A DNA stretch of 64,000 nt from an uncultured Chryseobacterium sp. (GTDB lineage Bacteria; Bacteroidota; Bacteroidia; Flavobacteriales; Weeksellaceae), in contig CAJYWD010000001.1 of assembly GCA_913778505.1 (NCBI GenBank), forward strand, positions 1-64,000, written 5' to 3'. Below the pieces are notes generated by a model. That model made no database searches. It saw only the letters and a list, made by a program, of their open reading frames with translations, and was not told the origin of the DNA. Within the stretch, counting starts at the first letter, position 1. Every line of letters starts with the position of its first letter. Of the stretch, positions 26,414 to 34,920 are shown piece by piece. Made by a program: the position numbers and the translations under genes.

Positions 26414-26776
26414 TTAATTGATTTCTTTTTCAAACTCCAGACTCACGCCTTTCATTTCGCCGGGCATTGGCGGAACTGTTTTGGTCAATTTGATTTTGAT
26501 AAAAATGATTTGCGGAAACTGATTTTCAATTTTATGGATGATTCTTCCAATCACGTGTTCCAAAAGTTCCGAACGGATGGCCATTTCCTGATGAATAATT
26601 TCGCTGACCTCAGCATAATTGATGGTATCTGCCAGATTATCCGATTGTGATGCTTTTTCCAAATCGGCGTGTAATTCTGCGTTGATGATATACTGGTTTC
26701 CAATCAGAGCTTCTTCCGGCAGAACGCCATGGTAGGCGTAGATTTTGATGTCTTCTAAAATGATTTTTGATTTCAT
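26414..26776 (-). CDS. folB: Dihydroneopterin aldolase
   Basis: Converts dihydroneopterin to 6-hydroxymethyl-dihydropterin in folate synthesis. The 120-residue length is typical, with the start KIILEDIKIYAYHGVLPEEALIGNQYIINAEL (Tyr-His-Gly motif), INYAEVSEII, LLEHVIGRI and the C-terminal IKLTKTVPPMPGEMKGVSLEFE. It is the first gene of the folB-RDD-SIMPL group, with a long gene-free stretch upstream. Other folate genes are not in the window. Confidence 0.95.
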   Translation of the reverse strand: MKSKIILEDIKIYAYHGVLPEEALIGNQYIINAELHADLEKASQSDNLADTINYAEVSEIIHQEMAIRSELLEHVIGRIIHKIENQFPQIIFIKIKLTKTVPPMPGEMKGVSLEFEKEIN

Positions 26777-26985
26777 CTAGTTCTTTATATTATTTTAGGT
26801 TTAGATGGAACAGAAATGTTTCATTCTCTAAAAATAGAAAATTTCTAAACACAAAGAGCACAAAGCTTTTTTGCTTTTATTGAAAATATTGGTTCTTCAC
26901 CAAAAAGTATGGAAATGAATAATAAATCCTGAAATCAAAAATTTATAGAACACTTAACATAGGTAATGATTTCATTTAAATTACT

Positions 26986-27147
26986 CCGGAGGAGTAAAAT
27001 CTGTGTAGATAAAAAATATTTCTACAAGAAAAGAACGCCGTAGGTGTTCTATCTTATGGTTCGGATGTATGCCACAGCTCCGGAGTGATATTGTCGGGAC
27101 GAAAGGATTTTTACTACACAGATAAAACGCCTAAAGGCGTTGAAAAA
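26986..27147. repeat. Palindromic element with nested short hairpins
   Basis: It begins with TTACTCCGGAGGAGTAA and contains inverted copies ATCTGTGTAG (near 27000) and CTACACAGAT (near 27115). It also holds AGAACGCCGTAGGTGTTCT, and ends near the hairpin AACGCC TAAA GGCGTT followed by eight A. The internal symmetry suggests one unit of about 160 bases. I recall comparable CTCCGGAGGAG elements in other Bacteroidota but cannot verify it. Confidence 0.55.
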
Positions 27148-27370
27148 AAACTTTCGGTATTTGCTCTATAATCAAAGTAATGAAATTCTCATTTCCACAA
27201 TTTATGGCGAAGAGCCAAAATATTCAATGTTTACAAAGGCGCTTCGCTTAAAAAAGCTATGAATTGAAAACACGCAGTTTGTCATTCAGCAGGAATCTCG
27301 GCAGTTAAATTCTTTCAGAATGACAAAACCACGGAAAAAACTTCTATTTATGCTGGAAGTTTCTTTCGTG

Positions 27371-27480
27371 CGCAGCTGCAATAGGGATAGAAGCGGCATC
27401 CTTTTTTGTTTTATGTAAAATTTCTAACTTATGACTTAGCGTCTAAAACAAAAAAGATATAGCGGATAGCCCGGCTCTGC
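27371..27480. repeat. Dispersed palindromic repeat, family 1, copy B
   Basis: Left arm AGGGATAGAAGCGGCATCC and right arm GATATAGCGGATAGCCCGG correspond to copies A and C. The inner stem here is TTTTTTGTTTTA / TAAAACAAAAAA, different in sequence from the other copies but still self-complementary. It lies downstream of nadA. Confidence 0.75.
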
Positions 27481-27537
27481 AAATTCTGCGTTGGGTAAAG
27501 CCTTGGGGAATTTGCATAGATTGCCCAAATAATTCTT

Positions 27538-27572
27538 CAAAAAAAACCTCATCTGGAAAGACAAGGTTTTGA
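27538..27572 (-). terminator. Intrinsic terminator after nadA
   Basis: On the minus strand AAACCT and AGGTTT, with inner TCT / AGA, form a hairpin followed by TTTTTTTT, three bases beyond the nadA stop. Confidence 0.75.
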
Positions 27573-27574
27573 TT

Positions 27575-28591
27575 TTATTTGATGCTTTTGGAAAGTTCCA
27601 GCATGGCTTCGATGGGTTTCAATGCTTTTAATCGGATATCTTCGTCCATCGTGATTTCCGGAAGTTCGTATTTCATACACAGATAGAGTTTTTCCAAAGT
27701 ATTTCGCTTCATAAAGAAACATTCTGAGCAGTTGCAACTTTCGTCGAAAACCAGAGCCGGAATCAGGGATTTGTGTGGCGCACGTTTTCTCATTTCGTGA
27801 AGAATGCCTTCTTCTGTTGCAATGATAAATTCCTGACAATCGTCCTGCTCAACATAATTTAAGAGTGCAGAAGTGGATCCGATGAAATGTGCCAATTCTA
27901 AAACCGGTGTTTCACTTTCGGGATGGGCAATAAGTTTTGCATTGGGATGGTCGGCCAATTGTTTTGCAATGCGTTCCATAGAAAACGCCTCGTGCACGAT
28001 GCAGCTTCCGTCCCAAAGAATCATTTCCCGGCCTGTTTTCTTGCTGAGATATCGTCCTAAATTTTTATCCGGAGCGAAGATAATCGGACGGTCTTTTGGC
28101 AAAGCATTGATGATTTGTTCTGCGTTGGAGCTTGTCACGATGATGTCCGAAGCGGCTTTGGTTTCTGCATTACAGTTGATGTAAGTCGCCACCAGCGCAT
28201 CGGGATATTGCTCGCGCATTTTGTTGAGACCTTCTGCCGAACAGCCGTCTGCCAAAGAGCAGCCAGCCAAAGTATCGGGAAGAACGACTTTTTTTGTCGG
28301 ATTGAGGATTTTGGCCGCTTCTGCCATAAAATGAACGCCACAGAAGGCAATCATATCGGCATCGGTTTCCTTGGCTTGTCTTGCCAATTGAAGCGAATCA
28401 CCAAGAAAATCTGCGATGTCCTGAATGGGTCCGGGCTGATAATAGTGTGCCAAAATCACAGCGTTTTTTTCTTTTTTCAAATCAAGAATTGCTTTTACAA
28501 GGTCGTCGCCTGTAGGAATCGCAAAATCCTTGAGGTCCAGAAAACCTTTTACAGGCATATTATTGATTGCAATGTCTAGTGTATTTTCCAT
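27575..28591 (-). CDS. nadA: Quinolinate synthase A
   Basis: A [4Fe-4S] enzyme joining iminoaspartate and dihydroxyacetone phosphate to give quinolinate for NAD synthesis. The 338-residue length is normal. Key blocks are AVILAHYYQPGPIQDIADFLGDSL, FCGVHFMAEAAKIL (first cluster cysteine), TYINCNAETKAASD and the C-terminal CNCSECFFMKRNT, which supplies the remaining cysteines. nadB and nadC are absent. It lies 17 bases downstream of gmk and is probably the last gene of yicC-gmk-nadA. Confidence 0.97.
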   Translation of the reverse strand: MENTLDIAINNMPVKGFLDLKDFAIPTGDDLVKAILDLKKEKNAVILAHYYQPGPIQDIADFLGDSLQLARQAKETDADMIAFCGVHFMAEAAKILNPTKKVVLPDTLAGCSLADGCSAEGLNKMREQYPDALVATYINCNAETKAASDIIVTSSNAEQIINALPKDRPIIFAPDKNLGRYLSKKTGREMILWDGSCIVHEAFSMERIAKQLADHPNAKLIAHPESETPVLELAHFIGSTSALLNYVEQDDCQEFIIATEEGILHEMRKRAPHKSLIPALVFDESCNCSECFFMKRNTLEKLYLCMKYELPEITMDEDIRLKALKPIEAMLELSKSIK

Positions 28592-28608
28592 TACGTGTTT
28601 TTCAGATT

Positions 28609-29172
28609 TTATTCGTTGATAAAGTTATTGATTATTTTCTCGACTTCCGCTTTTGCCGTGTCCAAATCTGTATTCACAATAATTTTATCAAAATATTTTT
28701 GGTAAGTCATTTCTTCGCCTGCTTTTTCGACTCTTGTTTTGATGGTATCAGCACAGTCGGTGTTTCTTTTTATCAATCTCTGTTCCAGTTCGGCGATGCT
28801 TGGTGGCATTACGAAAATCGATAACGCTTTATCTCTGAAGATCTCCTTCAAGCGGATTCCGCCTTTGACATCAACATCGAAAATTACAACTTTTCCTTCC
28901 TTCCAGATTCTTTCGACTTCGGATTTCAGCGTTCCGTAATATTTGTCGGTATACACTTCCTCAAATTCTATAAATCCGTCTTCCGATATTTTGGTTCTGA
29001 ATTCTTCGGGTGTCAGGAAATAATAATCTTTTGCGTGTTCTTCTTCGCCTCGAGGTTGTCTGGTAGTTGCGGAAATTGAAAAACTGAGTTTTGGAATCAC
29101 AGACAATCCGTGTTTTACTAAAGTTGTTTTTCCGCTTCCGGAAGGTGCGGAGAATATGATAACTTTTTCCAT
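28609..29172 (-). CDS. gmk: Guanylate kinase
   Basis: Phosphorylates GMP to GDP. At 187 residues it is a typical bacterial enzyme. The P-loop is SAPSGSGKTTLVK, followed by the GMP-binding SATTRQPRGEEEHAKDYYFLT and the IEFEEVYTDKYYGT segment. VIFDVDVKGGIRLKE is the Walker B region. It lies between yicC and nadA on the same strand with short gaps. Linkage of yicC-type genes with gmk is widespread in bacteria. Confidence 0.97.
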   Translation of the reverse strand: MEKVIIFSAPSGSGKTTLVKHGLSVIPKLSFSISATTRQPRGEEEHAKDYYFLTPEEFRTKISEDGFIEFEEVYTDKYYGTLKSEVERIWKEGKVVIFDVDVKGGIRLKEIFRDKALSIFVMPPSIAELEQRLIKRNTDCADTIKTRVEKAGEEMTYQKYFDKIIVNTDLDTAKAEVEKIINNFINE

Positions 29173-29240
29173 TAATAAGGATTGTTTTTGTTAATTGATG
29201 ATTGATAGAAAAATCAGGAATTATTTATATTATTATCACT

Positions 29241-30098
29241 TTATAATACATTGAGCGTTTGCTCCTTGATTTTCTCCAAATCATCCTTCATCTCAACCAC
29301 CAGTTTCTGAATCTCAGAATGATTAGCCTTCGAACCCAAAGTGTTGATTTCCCTCCCCATTTCCTGAGCAATGAAACCTAATTTTTTACCGTTGAAATCT
29401 TCGTTTTTCATGACTTCAAGATAATATTTGATATGCTGGGACAAGCGGACTTTTTCTTCTGAAATATCCAGTTTCTCAACAAAATAAACCATTTCCTGAT
29501 AATATCTTGTTTCGTCTACATTCTCAAAGTTTTTCAATGCCGATTGGTACCTGTCTTTGATAGGCTGGATTCTTTCTTCTTCATATTGAGCAACCTGACT
29601 TAGATTATACTCGATATTCTGAACGATTTTCTCAATTTCTTCAGCGAGTTGATTACCTTCTGTTTGTCTAAATTCTATAAATCTGGCAACGGATTCTTGT
29701 ACAACTTCAAGAAGTGCTTTCCATTCCGCAGCTTCCAGTTCAGAACTTTTGGTAGACAAAACATCGGGCATCCGGACAGCCATTTTCAGCAATTCGAATT
29801 CAGGCGCATCGGAGCCGACATCTCTCAGCTGTTTCATGTAATTTCTGACCAGTTCCTGATTGATTTTGACATCGTTGTTATCTTCCAGGCTTTCGCAATT
29901 GATATAACAATCTACTTTTCCTCTCAGGATGTTATCGTTCAGCAATTTGCGGATATCGAATTCCTTTTCTTTGTAACGCATCGGAAGTTTGACGTTGAGA
30001 TCAAAGTTTTTACTATTTAAAGACTTAATATCGACGGTGATTTTTGTTCCTTCATAAACAGTTTCGGCACGGCCAAAACCTGTCATTGATAATATCAT
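29241..30098 (-). CDS. YicC family endoribonuclease-like protein
   Basis: A 285-residue protein with the YicC N-terminal domain (MILSMTGFGRAETVYEGTKITVDIKSLNSKNFDLNVKLP) and the C-terminal DUF1732 domain (KNEDFNGKKLGFIAQEMGREINTLGSKANHSEIQKLVVEMKDDLEKIKEQTLNV). Some YicC homologues have been reported as RNases affecting small-RNA turnover; the exact role is unsettled. A good -7 element lies about 20 bases upstream, so it heads the yicC-gmk-nadA transcript. It is divergent from lpxK. Confidence 0.92.
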   Translation of the reverse strand: MILSMTGFGRAETVYEGTKITVDIKSLNSKNFDLNVKLPMRYKEKEFDIRKLLNDNILRGKVDCYINCESLEDNNDVKINQELVRNYMKQLRDVGSDAPEFELLKMAVRMPDVLSTKSSELEAAEWKALLEVVQESVARFIEFRQTEGNQLAEEIEKIVQNIEYNLSQVAQYEEERIQPIKDRYQSALKNFENVDETRYYQEMVYFVEKLDISEEKVRLSQHIKYYLEVMKNEDFNGKKLGFIAQEMGREINTLGSKANHSEIQKLVVEMKDDLEKIKEQTLNVL

Positions 30099-30117
30099 AG
30101 GATTCTGTATAAGAGTG

Positions 30118-30125
30118 CAAAGATA
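30118..30125 (-). promoter_or_regulatory. -7 element of the yicC-gmk-nadA promoter
   Basis: TATCTTTG on the minus strand, 19 bases upstream of the yicC ATG. No clear TTTG at -33. Confidence 0.45.
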
Positions 30126-30190
30126 CTTAATTTGATTCTTATGCTGATAAAATCAGAAAAAATCACCTGTGAGATTCCATTGGATTTACC

Positions 30191-30198
30191 TATTTTTG
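30191..30198 (+). promoter_or_regulatory. -7 element of a near-leaderless lpxK promoter
   Basis: TATTTTTG ends six bases before the ATG at 30205, so transcription would begin at about the start codon. This supports the 30205 start over the upstream ATG at 30169. Confidence 0.5.
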
Positions 30199-30204
30199 CA
30201 ACCT

Positions 30205-31236
30205 ATGAAAAGATGGTACCTCTACCCTTTTTCCCTGGGTTATCATCTCGGAACTTCTGTGAGAAACCGATTGTATGATTTGGGGATTTTTTCTTCTTCG
30301 AAATTCCGGACACCAATCATTGGTGTCGGCAACCTGTCCGTGGGCGGCAGCGGAAAATCGCCGATGGTCATGTACCTGGCCGAGTATCTTTCCAAATCCT
30401 TCCGTACGGGCGTACTTTCTCGCGGATACGGCAGGATTACAAAAGGTTACAAAATAGTCAACTATGAGAGCAATTACAAATTGGTGGGCGATGAGCCGAT
30501 GCAGCTTTTCGAACGTTTCCGTAACCGTTTTGTCATAGGCGTTTGCGAAGACCGCGTTTTCGGCGCCAGGAAAATCATTGCCGATATGGATCTGGATGTT
30601 CTCCTTTTGGATGACAGCTACCAGCATCGTGCGATAAAACCGGGAATGAATCTTTTGCTGACCGATTACAATGATCCTTTTTTCAAAGATTTCGTTTTGC
30701 CGGCTGGTGATTTACGAGAAAGCCGACGTGGGAAAAACCGTGCCGACATTATTATGATTACCAAATGTCCGGATGACCTAACGGAAGAAAAAAAACAGTT
30801 TTATATTTCCCGCATCAGGCCTCAGCATTATCAGAAAGTTTTCTTCTCATCGATTGCTTATGACGAAAACATTCTGGGATTGGAAAAAATGATGCCCGTT
30901 AAAAATCTCGATTATTACGATGTCTTGCTTATCACAGGAATTGCGAATCCTTCTCAGTTACTCAAGGAAATTGCCAAGTACAATAAAAAGGTAAAGCATC
31001 TTCAGTTCAAAGACCATCATAACTTTACCGATGAGGACATTAAAAAGATAAGCGCCGAATACAAGAAACTGAGCGAATACAAAATAATTCTGACTACTGA
31101 AAAGGATTATGTCAGGCTTAAAACCTTTGATTATCTGCGTGATAAGATTTATTACTGGCCCATTAATGTTGAGATTGACAAACGTGAGGAATTCAATACG
31201 CTCATTTTGAATTATGTGAAAAAGCGCGGGAGTTAA
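30205..31236 (+). CDS. lpxK: Tetraacyldisaccharide 4'-kinase
   Basis: Phosphorylates the 4' position of the lipid A precursor at the inner membrane. The 343 residues start MKRWYLYPFSLGYHLGTSVRNRLYDLG, the usual membrane-associated helix. The P-loop lies in VGNLSVGGSGKSPMVMYLAEYL, followed by VLSRGYGR, VGDEPMQLFERF and the DDSYQHRAIKPGMNLLLTDY block, all typical of LpxK. The longer frame begins upstream of the promoter -7 element and is unlikely to be used. A hairpin terminator follows, so the gene may be transcribed alone. Confidence 0.96.
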   Translation: MKRWYLYPFSLGYHLGTSVRNRLYDLGIFSSSKFRTPIIGVGNLSVGGSGKSPMVMYLAEYLSKSFRTGVLSRGYGRITKGYKIVNYESNYKLVGDEPMQLFERFRNRFVIGVCEDRVFGARKIIADMDLDVLLLDDSYQHRAIKPGMNLLLTDYNDPFFKDFVLPAGDLRESRRGKNRADIIMITKCPDDLTEEKKQFYISRIRPQHYQKVFFSSIAYDENILGLEKMMPVKNLDYYDVLLITGIANPSQLLKEIAKYNKKVKHLQFKDHHNFTDEDIKKISAEYKKLSEYKIILTTEKDYVRLKTFDYLRDKIYYWPINVEIDKREEFNTLILNYVKKRGS

Positions 31237-31265
31237 ATCCCAGGCCATTCAATTTATAAATCATC

Positions 31266-31293
31266 AAGACAGTTTTTATCGCTGTCTTTTTTT
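31266..31293 (+). terminator. Intrinsic terminator after lpxK
   Basis: AAGACAG and CTGTCTT form a stem around a nine-base loop, followed by TTTTT, 30 bases past the lpxK stop. Confidence 0.75.
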
Positions 31294-31343
31294 ATTTTAA
31301 ACTAAGTTAATGTTCTAAATTCGCAGCTCAAAACTTATATAAA

Positions 31344-31859
31344 ATGAAGAGGATTATCTTATATGTTTTACTGTCTGCTTTCAACCTGGGCTTTTCGCAG
31401 GAAGCCCCGAAGGTTATGAAAACTCAATTTTCCAGTGAAGCCTTAGCCCAAAAACTGCAGGATGTGAATGGTAAAGAAATCTCAATGCGCAATATTCTGA
31501 AACAGCATCAGGGAAAAGTCCTCGTTCTGGATTTCTGGGCCGGCTGGTGCAGAGACTGTATCAAAGCGTTTCCCAAAGCCAAAGAACTGGAAGCCAGCAA
31601 TCCTAATATTGATTTTGTATTTCTTTCTTTAGAGCGCTCAAAAGATGGTTTTGACAAAAGCCTGGAGAGATTCGAGATGAAAGAAAAGGAGAATTACTGG
31701 TTTTCCTCCGGATGGAAAAATGATTTCAACAATGATGTGGATCTTAACTGGATTCCAAGGTACATTGTGGTCGATCAGAAATCGGATATTGCAAAATACT
31801 ACGCCATTTCTCCGGAAGATCCGGAAATTCAATCAACAATTGATAACCTGACAAAATAA
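31344..31859 (+). CDS. TlpA-family thioredoxin-like protein
   Basis: A secreted thioredoxin-fold protein of 171 residues. A signal peptide (MKRIILYVLLSAFNLGFSQ) leads to a thioredoxin domain with VLVLDFWAGWCRDCIKAFPKAKELE (active site CRDC) and the cis-proline segment LNWIPRYIVVDQ. The CRDC dipeptide is unusual compared with CxPC in TlpA, so the redox properties may differ. It is flanked by terminators on both sides and is probably monocistronic. Likely a periplasmic thiol-disulfide reductase with unknown partner. Confidence 0.85.
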   Translation: MKRIILYVLLSAFNLGFSQEAPKVMKTQFSSEALAQKLQDVNGKEISMRNILKQHQGKVLVLDFWAGWCRDCIKAFPKAKELEASNPNIDFVFLSLERSKDGFDKSLERFEMKEKENYWFSSGWKNDFNNDVDLNWIPRYIVVDQKSDIAKYYAISPEDPEIQSTIDNLTK

Positions 31860-31868
31860 CGATCGACG

Positions 31869-31896
31869 ATCCCGAAACTTTTCGGGATTTTTTTTG
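31869..31896 (+). terminator. Intrinsic terminator after the TlpA-like gene
   Basis: ATCCCGAAA / TTTCGGGAT stem followed by a run of T, a strong terminator directly downstream. Confidence 0.85.
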
Positions 31897-31954
31897 CTTA
31901 AATTTGTTGTAAATCTAAATTCTCACTTAACATTTTACTGTTTATCCCTTACCA

Positions 31955-33034
31955 ATGCAACGCAAAATCATCCACGTAGATATGGACGCTTTTTACGCCT
32001 CTGTAGAGCAACTGGACAATCCGGGACTGCGCGGAAAAGCTATTGCTGTAGGTGGCGGCCATCGTGGTGTGGTGGCAGCAGCCAGTTATGAGGCCAGGAA
32101 ATACGGCGTACGTTCTGCAATGCCCAGTAAAACAGCGAAGGAAAAATGTCCGCACCTGATTTTTGTGAAGCCGCGTTTCCAGCGGTACAAGGAAATCTCG
32201 GGGAAAATCAGGGAGATTTTTTACGATTATACCGATTTGGTAGAACCGCTCTCACTGGACGAAGCTTACCTGGATGTCACTGAAAACAAAAAAAACATCG
32301 AATCTGCCAATGATATTGCGAAGGAAATCCGGAAGCGCATTTTCGAAGAAACAGGATTAACCGCTTCAGCAGGGATTTCTGTCAATAAATTCCTGGCCAA
32401 AGTCGCATCGGACATCAACAAACCCAATGGGCAGAAAACCATCCATCCCACAAAAATTAATGCGTTTCTGGAAAATCTCCCGATTGAAAAATTCTACGGT
32501 GTGGGAAAAGTGACGGCCAATAAAATGCACAAGCTCCACATCTTCAAAGGTGCCGATCTGAAAGCTAAAACCCTGGAGCAGCTGGAAGGTCTTTTCGGCA
32601 AATCCGGAAAGTATTATTACAATGTTGTTCGCGGCATCCACAACGGTGAAGTAAAACCTAACAGAATCCAGAAAAGTGTCGCCGTGGAAAGGACATTCTG
32701 GGATGACATCAATGAAGATGAGCAAATTGATGAAAAACTAAAATCACTGAGCCAGGAACTGGAAGAACGCCTTGGCAGAAAGGCAATTAAGGGAAAAACG
32801 CTAACCCTTAAAATCAAGTACAAGGATTTCTCGCTCTACACAAGAAGTAAAACCCAGGAACTGTATTTCGAAAATGCAGAGCAATTCTATATAACAGCCA
32901 AGCAACTTTGGGAACTTCGTCCATTTGACAAAGCCATCCGGCTTCTGGGATTATCCCTTTCCAACCTGAATACGGAGGAGAAAAAACAGATTTCGGTACA
33001 GCTCAAAATACCATTTGAGGAATTTGAAAACTGA
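31955..33034 (+). CDS. dinB: DNA polymerase IV (Y family)
   Basis: An error-prone translesion polymerase of 359 residues. The palm starts IIHVDMDAFYASVEQLDNP (catalytic Asp9), and the second motif SLDEAYLDV holds Asp102 and Glu103. The helix-hairpin-helix region is LPIEKFYGVGKVTANKMHKLHIFKGADLK, and the little-finger domain follows. The C-terminus ends KIPFEEFEN without an obvious long tail; a beta-clamp motif may lie in QLKIPF. It stands between terminators with no operon partner; I saw no obvious LexA-type site upstream. Confidence 0.96.
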   Translation: MQRKIIHVDMDAFYASVEQLDNPGLRGKAIAVGGGHRGVVAAASYEARKYGVRSAMPSKTAKEKCPHLIFVKPRFQRYKEISGKIREIFYDYTDLVEPLSLDEAYLDVTENKKNIESANDIAKEIRKRIFEETGLTASAGISVNKFLAKVASDINKPNGQKTIHPTKINAFLENLPIEKFYGVGKVTANKMHKLHIFKGADLKAKTLEQLEGLFGKSGKYYYNVVRGIHNGEVKPNRIQKSVAVERTFWDDINEDEQIDEKLKSLSQELEERLGRKAIKGKTLTLKIKYKDFSLYTRSKTQELYFENAEQFYITAKQLWELRPFDKAIRLLGLSLSNLNTEEKKQISVQLKIPFEEFEN

Positions 33035-33099
33035 TGAAATGTTTATTCATCATTCCAGCAAAATTTCAATAAGAACCGCTTTCTAAGTTTTGAAAGTCT

Positions 33100-33107
33100 T
33101 ATTTTTG
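33100..33107 (+). promoter_or_regulatory. Possible -7 element of the ABC transporter gene
   Basis: TATTTTTG, 43 bases upstream of the ATG at 33151. No clear -33 TTTG at normal spacing. Confidence 0.35.
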
Positions 33108-33150
33108 CAATGGTTTTTCTCCAACCCGCCATCTTGCGTAAAATCTAAAA

Positions 33151-34899
33151 ATGAAGCAACAAAATACCTGGGACATTGTAAAACGCTTATTCCTGATCGG
33201 GATGAAATTTCGGTCGTGGTTTATCTTCACACTGATTATTTCAATTTTACTCGCGCTAGTCTCTACATACAGGCCGATTCTTACCAAGAATGTTGTAGAT
33301 ATCGACATTGTCCGGCTGAAGGATAAGGCACAGCTGATGAAGCATATCTACATGCTCATTGGGCTGGTGGTAGCGGAGACCGTTCTCAATTTTTTCCTCG
33401 TCTACTTCTCCAATTTTATTTCTCAAAATGTTATTCGTGATATCAGGGAAAGACTTTATCATAAACTGATTTATTTCCGGACTGCATTTTTCGACAAAAC
33501 GGCGATCGGGAATCTTGTTACGAGAGCTGTAGGCGATGTAGAAACCATTGCAACGGTTTATACGGACGGATTTCTGATGGTTTTCGGAGACATTCTGAGA
33601 ATTGGAATGGTACTTTTCGCCATGTTCCAGGTAGATACGCATCTGAGTATGATTTCCCTGGCCATACTTCCGCTTATGGTGGTGATCACAAGAGTTTTCC
33701 AGAAGAAACTGAAAGTTGCATTTGGTTCGGAAAGAAGCTGGACTTCTACTCAAAACAGTTTTGTCCAGGAACGATTGGCCGGGATGTCATTGATTCAGGT
33801 TTTTAACAGAGAAGAAGCGGAATTTAAGAAATTCGACACGATTAATATTGAACTGAAAAAAGCTCTGCTGAAAACGGTTTTTATCTTTTCATTGTTCTTT
33901 CCGGTTGTTGAATTGATTTCGTCGCTTTTTATCGGATTCATCTTGTTTTATGGCGGTTTTATCAAATCTACGCCCGGAGTCATTATTGCTTTTATCCAGT
34001 TTATCAATATGTTGATTCGTCCTTTGAGACAGATTGCGGATAGATTCAATAACATTCAGCGTGGAATTGTTGGTGCAGAACGCGTTCTTGGCGTGATGGA
34101 CGAAGACCAGGCGATGCCTAACAACGGAACAGTCGCCAAAGACCATTTTGACGGGAAAATTGAATTCCGGAATGTTCATTTTGCTTATGACGACAAGCAG
34201 GAAGTTCTGAAAGGCATAGACTTCAAAGTAAATCCTGGCGAAACGGTAGCCATTGTCGGTGCAACCGGAGCCGGAAAATCCACGATTATCAGTCTGATCA
34301 CCAGATTGTACGACATCAATTCCGGAAAAATAATGCTGGACGATGTGGACATCAGAGATTATGAATTATATAACCTGAGAAGTCATATTGGTGTTGTACT
34401 TCAGGACGTTTTCCTTTTCCACGGCAGTATTTTTGAAAACCTGACTCTCGGTGACGAAGAGATTACCCTCGAAAATATTAAAAAAGCAGCAAGGGAAATT
34501 GAGGTAGACGAATTTATTGAAAGCCTTCCGAACGGCTATGATTATGTGGTGAGCGAAAGAGGTTCTTCTATTTCATTAGGACAAAGACAATTACTGTCAT
34601 TTTTAAGAGCCTATCTCTCTGACCCAAAACTCCTGATTCTGGATGAAGCGACCTCATCTATTGACCACGAAAGTGAGAAACTTATCCAGAGAGCGACTGA
34701 AAAAATCACGAAAAACAGAACTTCAATCATCATTGCACACCGACTTTCCACCATAGAAAGAGCGGATAAAATCATCGTAATGGATCACGGGCTGATTGTG
34801 GAAGAAGGAACACATCAGGAACTTCTGGCGAAGAATGGTTATTATTCTGTTCTTTATAAGGCGCAGGTAGTGACTGAGGATGGGGAGAAGGCGATTTAG
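33151..34899 (+). CDS. ABC exporter, fused permease and ATPase (MsbA/multidrug type)
   Basis: A half-transporter of 582 residues with six predicted helices in residues about 20-315 and an ATPase domain afterwards. Walker A is GATGAGKST (370-378), the Q-loop is near GVVLQDVFLFHGSIFEN, and the signature reads SLGQRQLLSFLRAYLSDP. Walker B is LLILDEATSSID and the switch His is in IIIAHRLSTIE. The signature has S-L-G-Q rather than the canonical L-S-G-Q, a known variant. It would work as a homodimer or with a paralogue exporting lipid or drug; the substrate is unknown. A decayed gene follows after 21 bases. Confidence 0.92.
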   Translation: MKQQNTWDIVKRLFLIGMKFRSWFIFTLIISILLALVSTYRPILTKNVVDIDIVRLKDKAQLMKHIYMLIGLVVAETVLNFFLVYFSNFISQNVIRDIRERLYHKLIYFRTAFFDKTAIGNLVTRAVGDVETIATVYTDGFLMVFGDILRIGMVLFAMFQVDTHLSMISLAILPLMVVITRVFQKKLKVAFGSERSWTSTQNSFVQERLAGMSLIQVFNREEAEFKKFDTINIELKKALLKTVFIFSLFFPVVELISSLFIGFILFYGGFIKSTPGVIIAFIQFINMLIRPLRQIADRFNNIQRGIVGAERVLGVMDEDQAMPNNGTVAKDHFDGKIEFRNVHFAYDDKQEVLKGIDFKVNPGETVAIVGATGAGKSTIISLITRLYDINSGKIMLDDVDIRDYELYNLRSHIGVVLQDVFLFHGSIFENLTLGDEEITLENIKKAAREIEVDEFIESLPNGYDYVVSERGSSISLGQRQLLSFLRAYLSDPKLLILDEATSSIDHESEKLIQRATEKITKNRTSIIIAHRLSTIERADKIIVMDHGLIVEEGTHQELLAKNGYYSVLYKAQVVTEDGEKAI

Positions 34900-34920
34900 A
34901 TAAATTCTTAATTTTACTAG

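Larger units (their letters stand above)
26777..27537. other. Gene-free, repeat-rich stretch between folB and nadA
   Basis: No credible gene in about 760 bases. From left to right: a CACAAAG-type motif (26852-26871); a palindromic element (about 26986-27147); a pair of sites GTCATTCAGCAGGAATC (from 27279) and GAATGAC (27318-27324) facing each other; the family 1 repeat copy B (27371-27480). It appears to be an accumulation site for small repeats. Confidence 0.6.
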
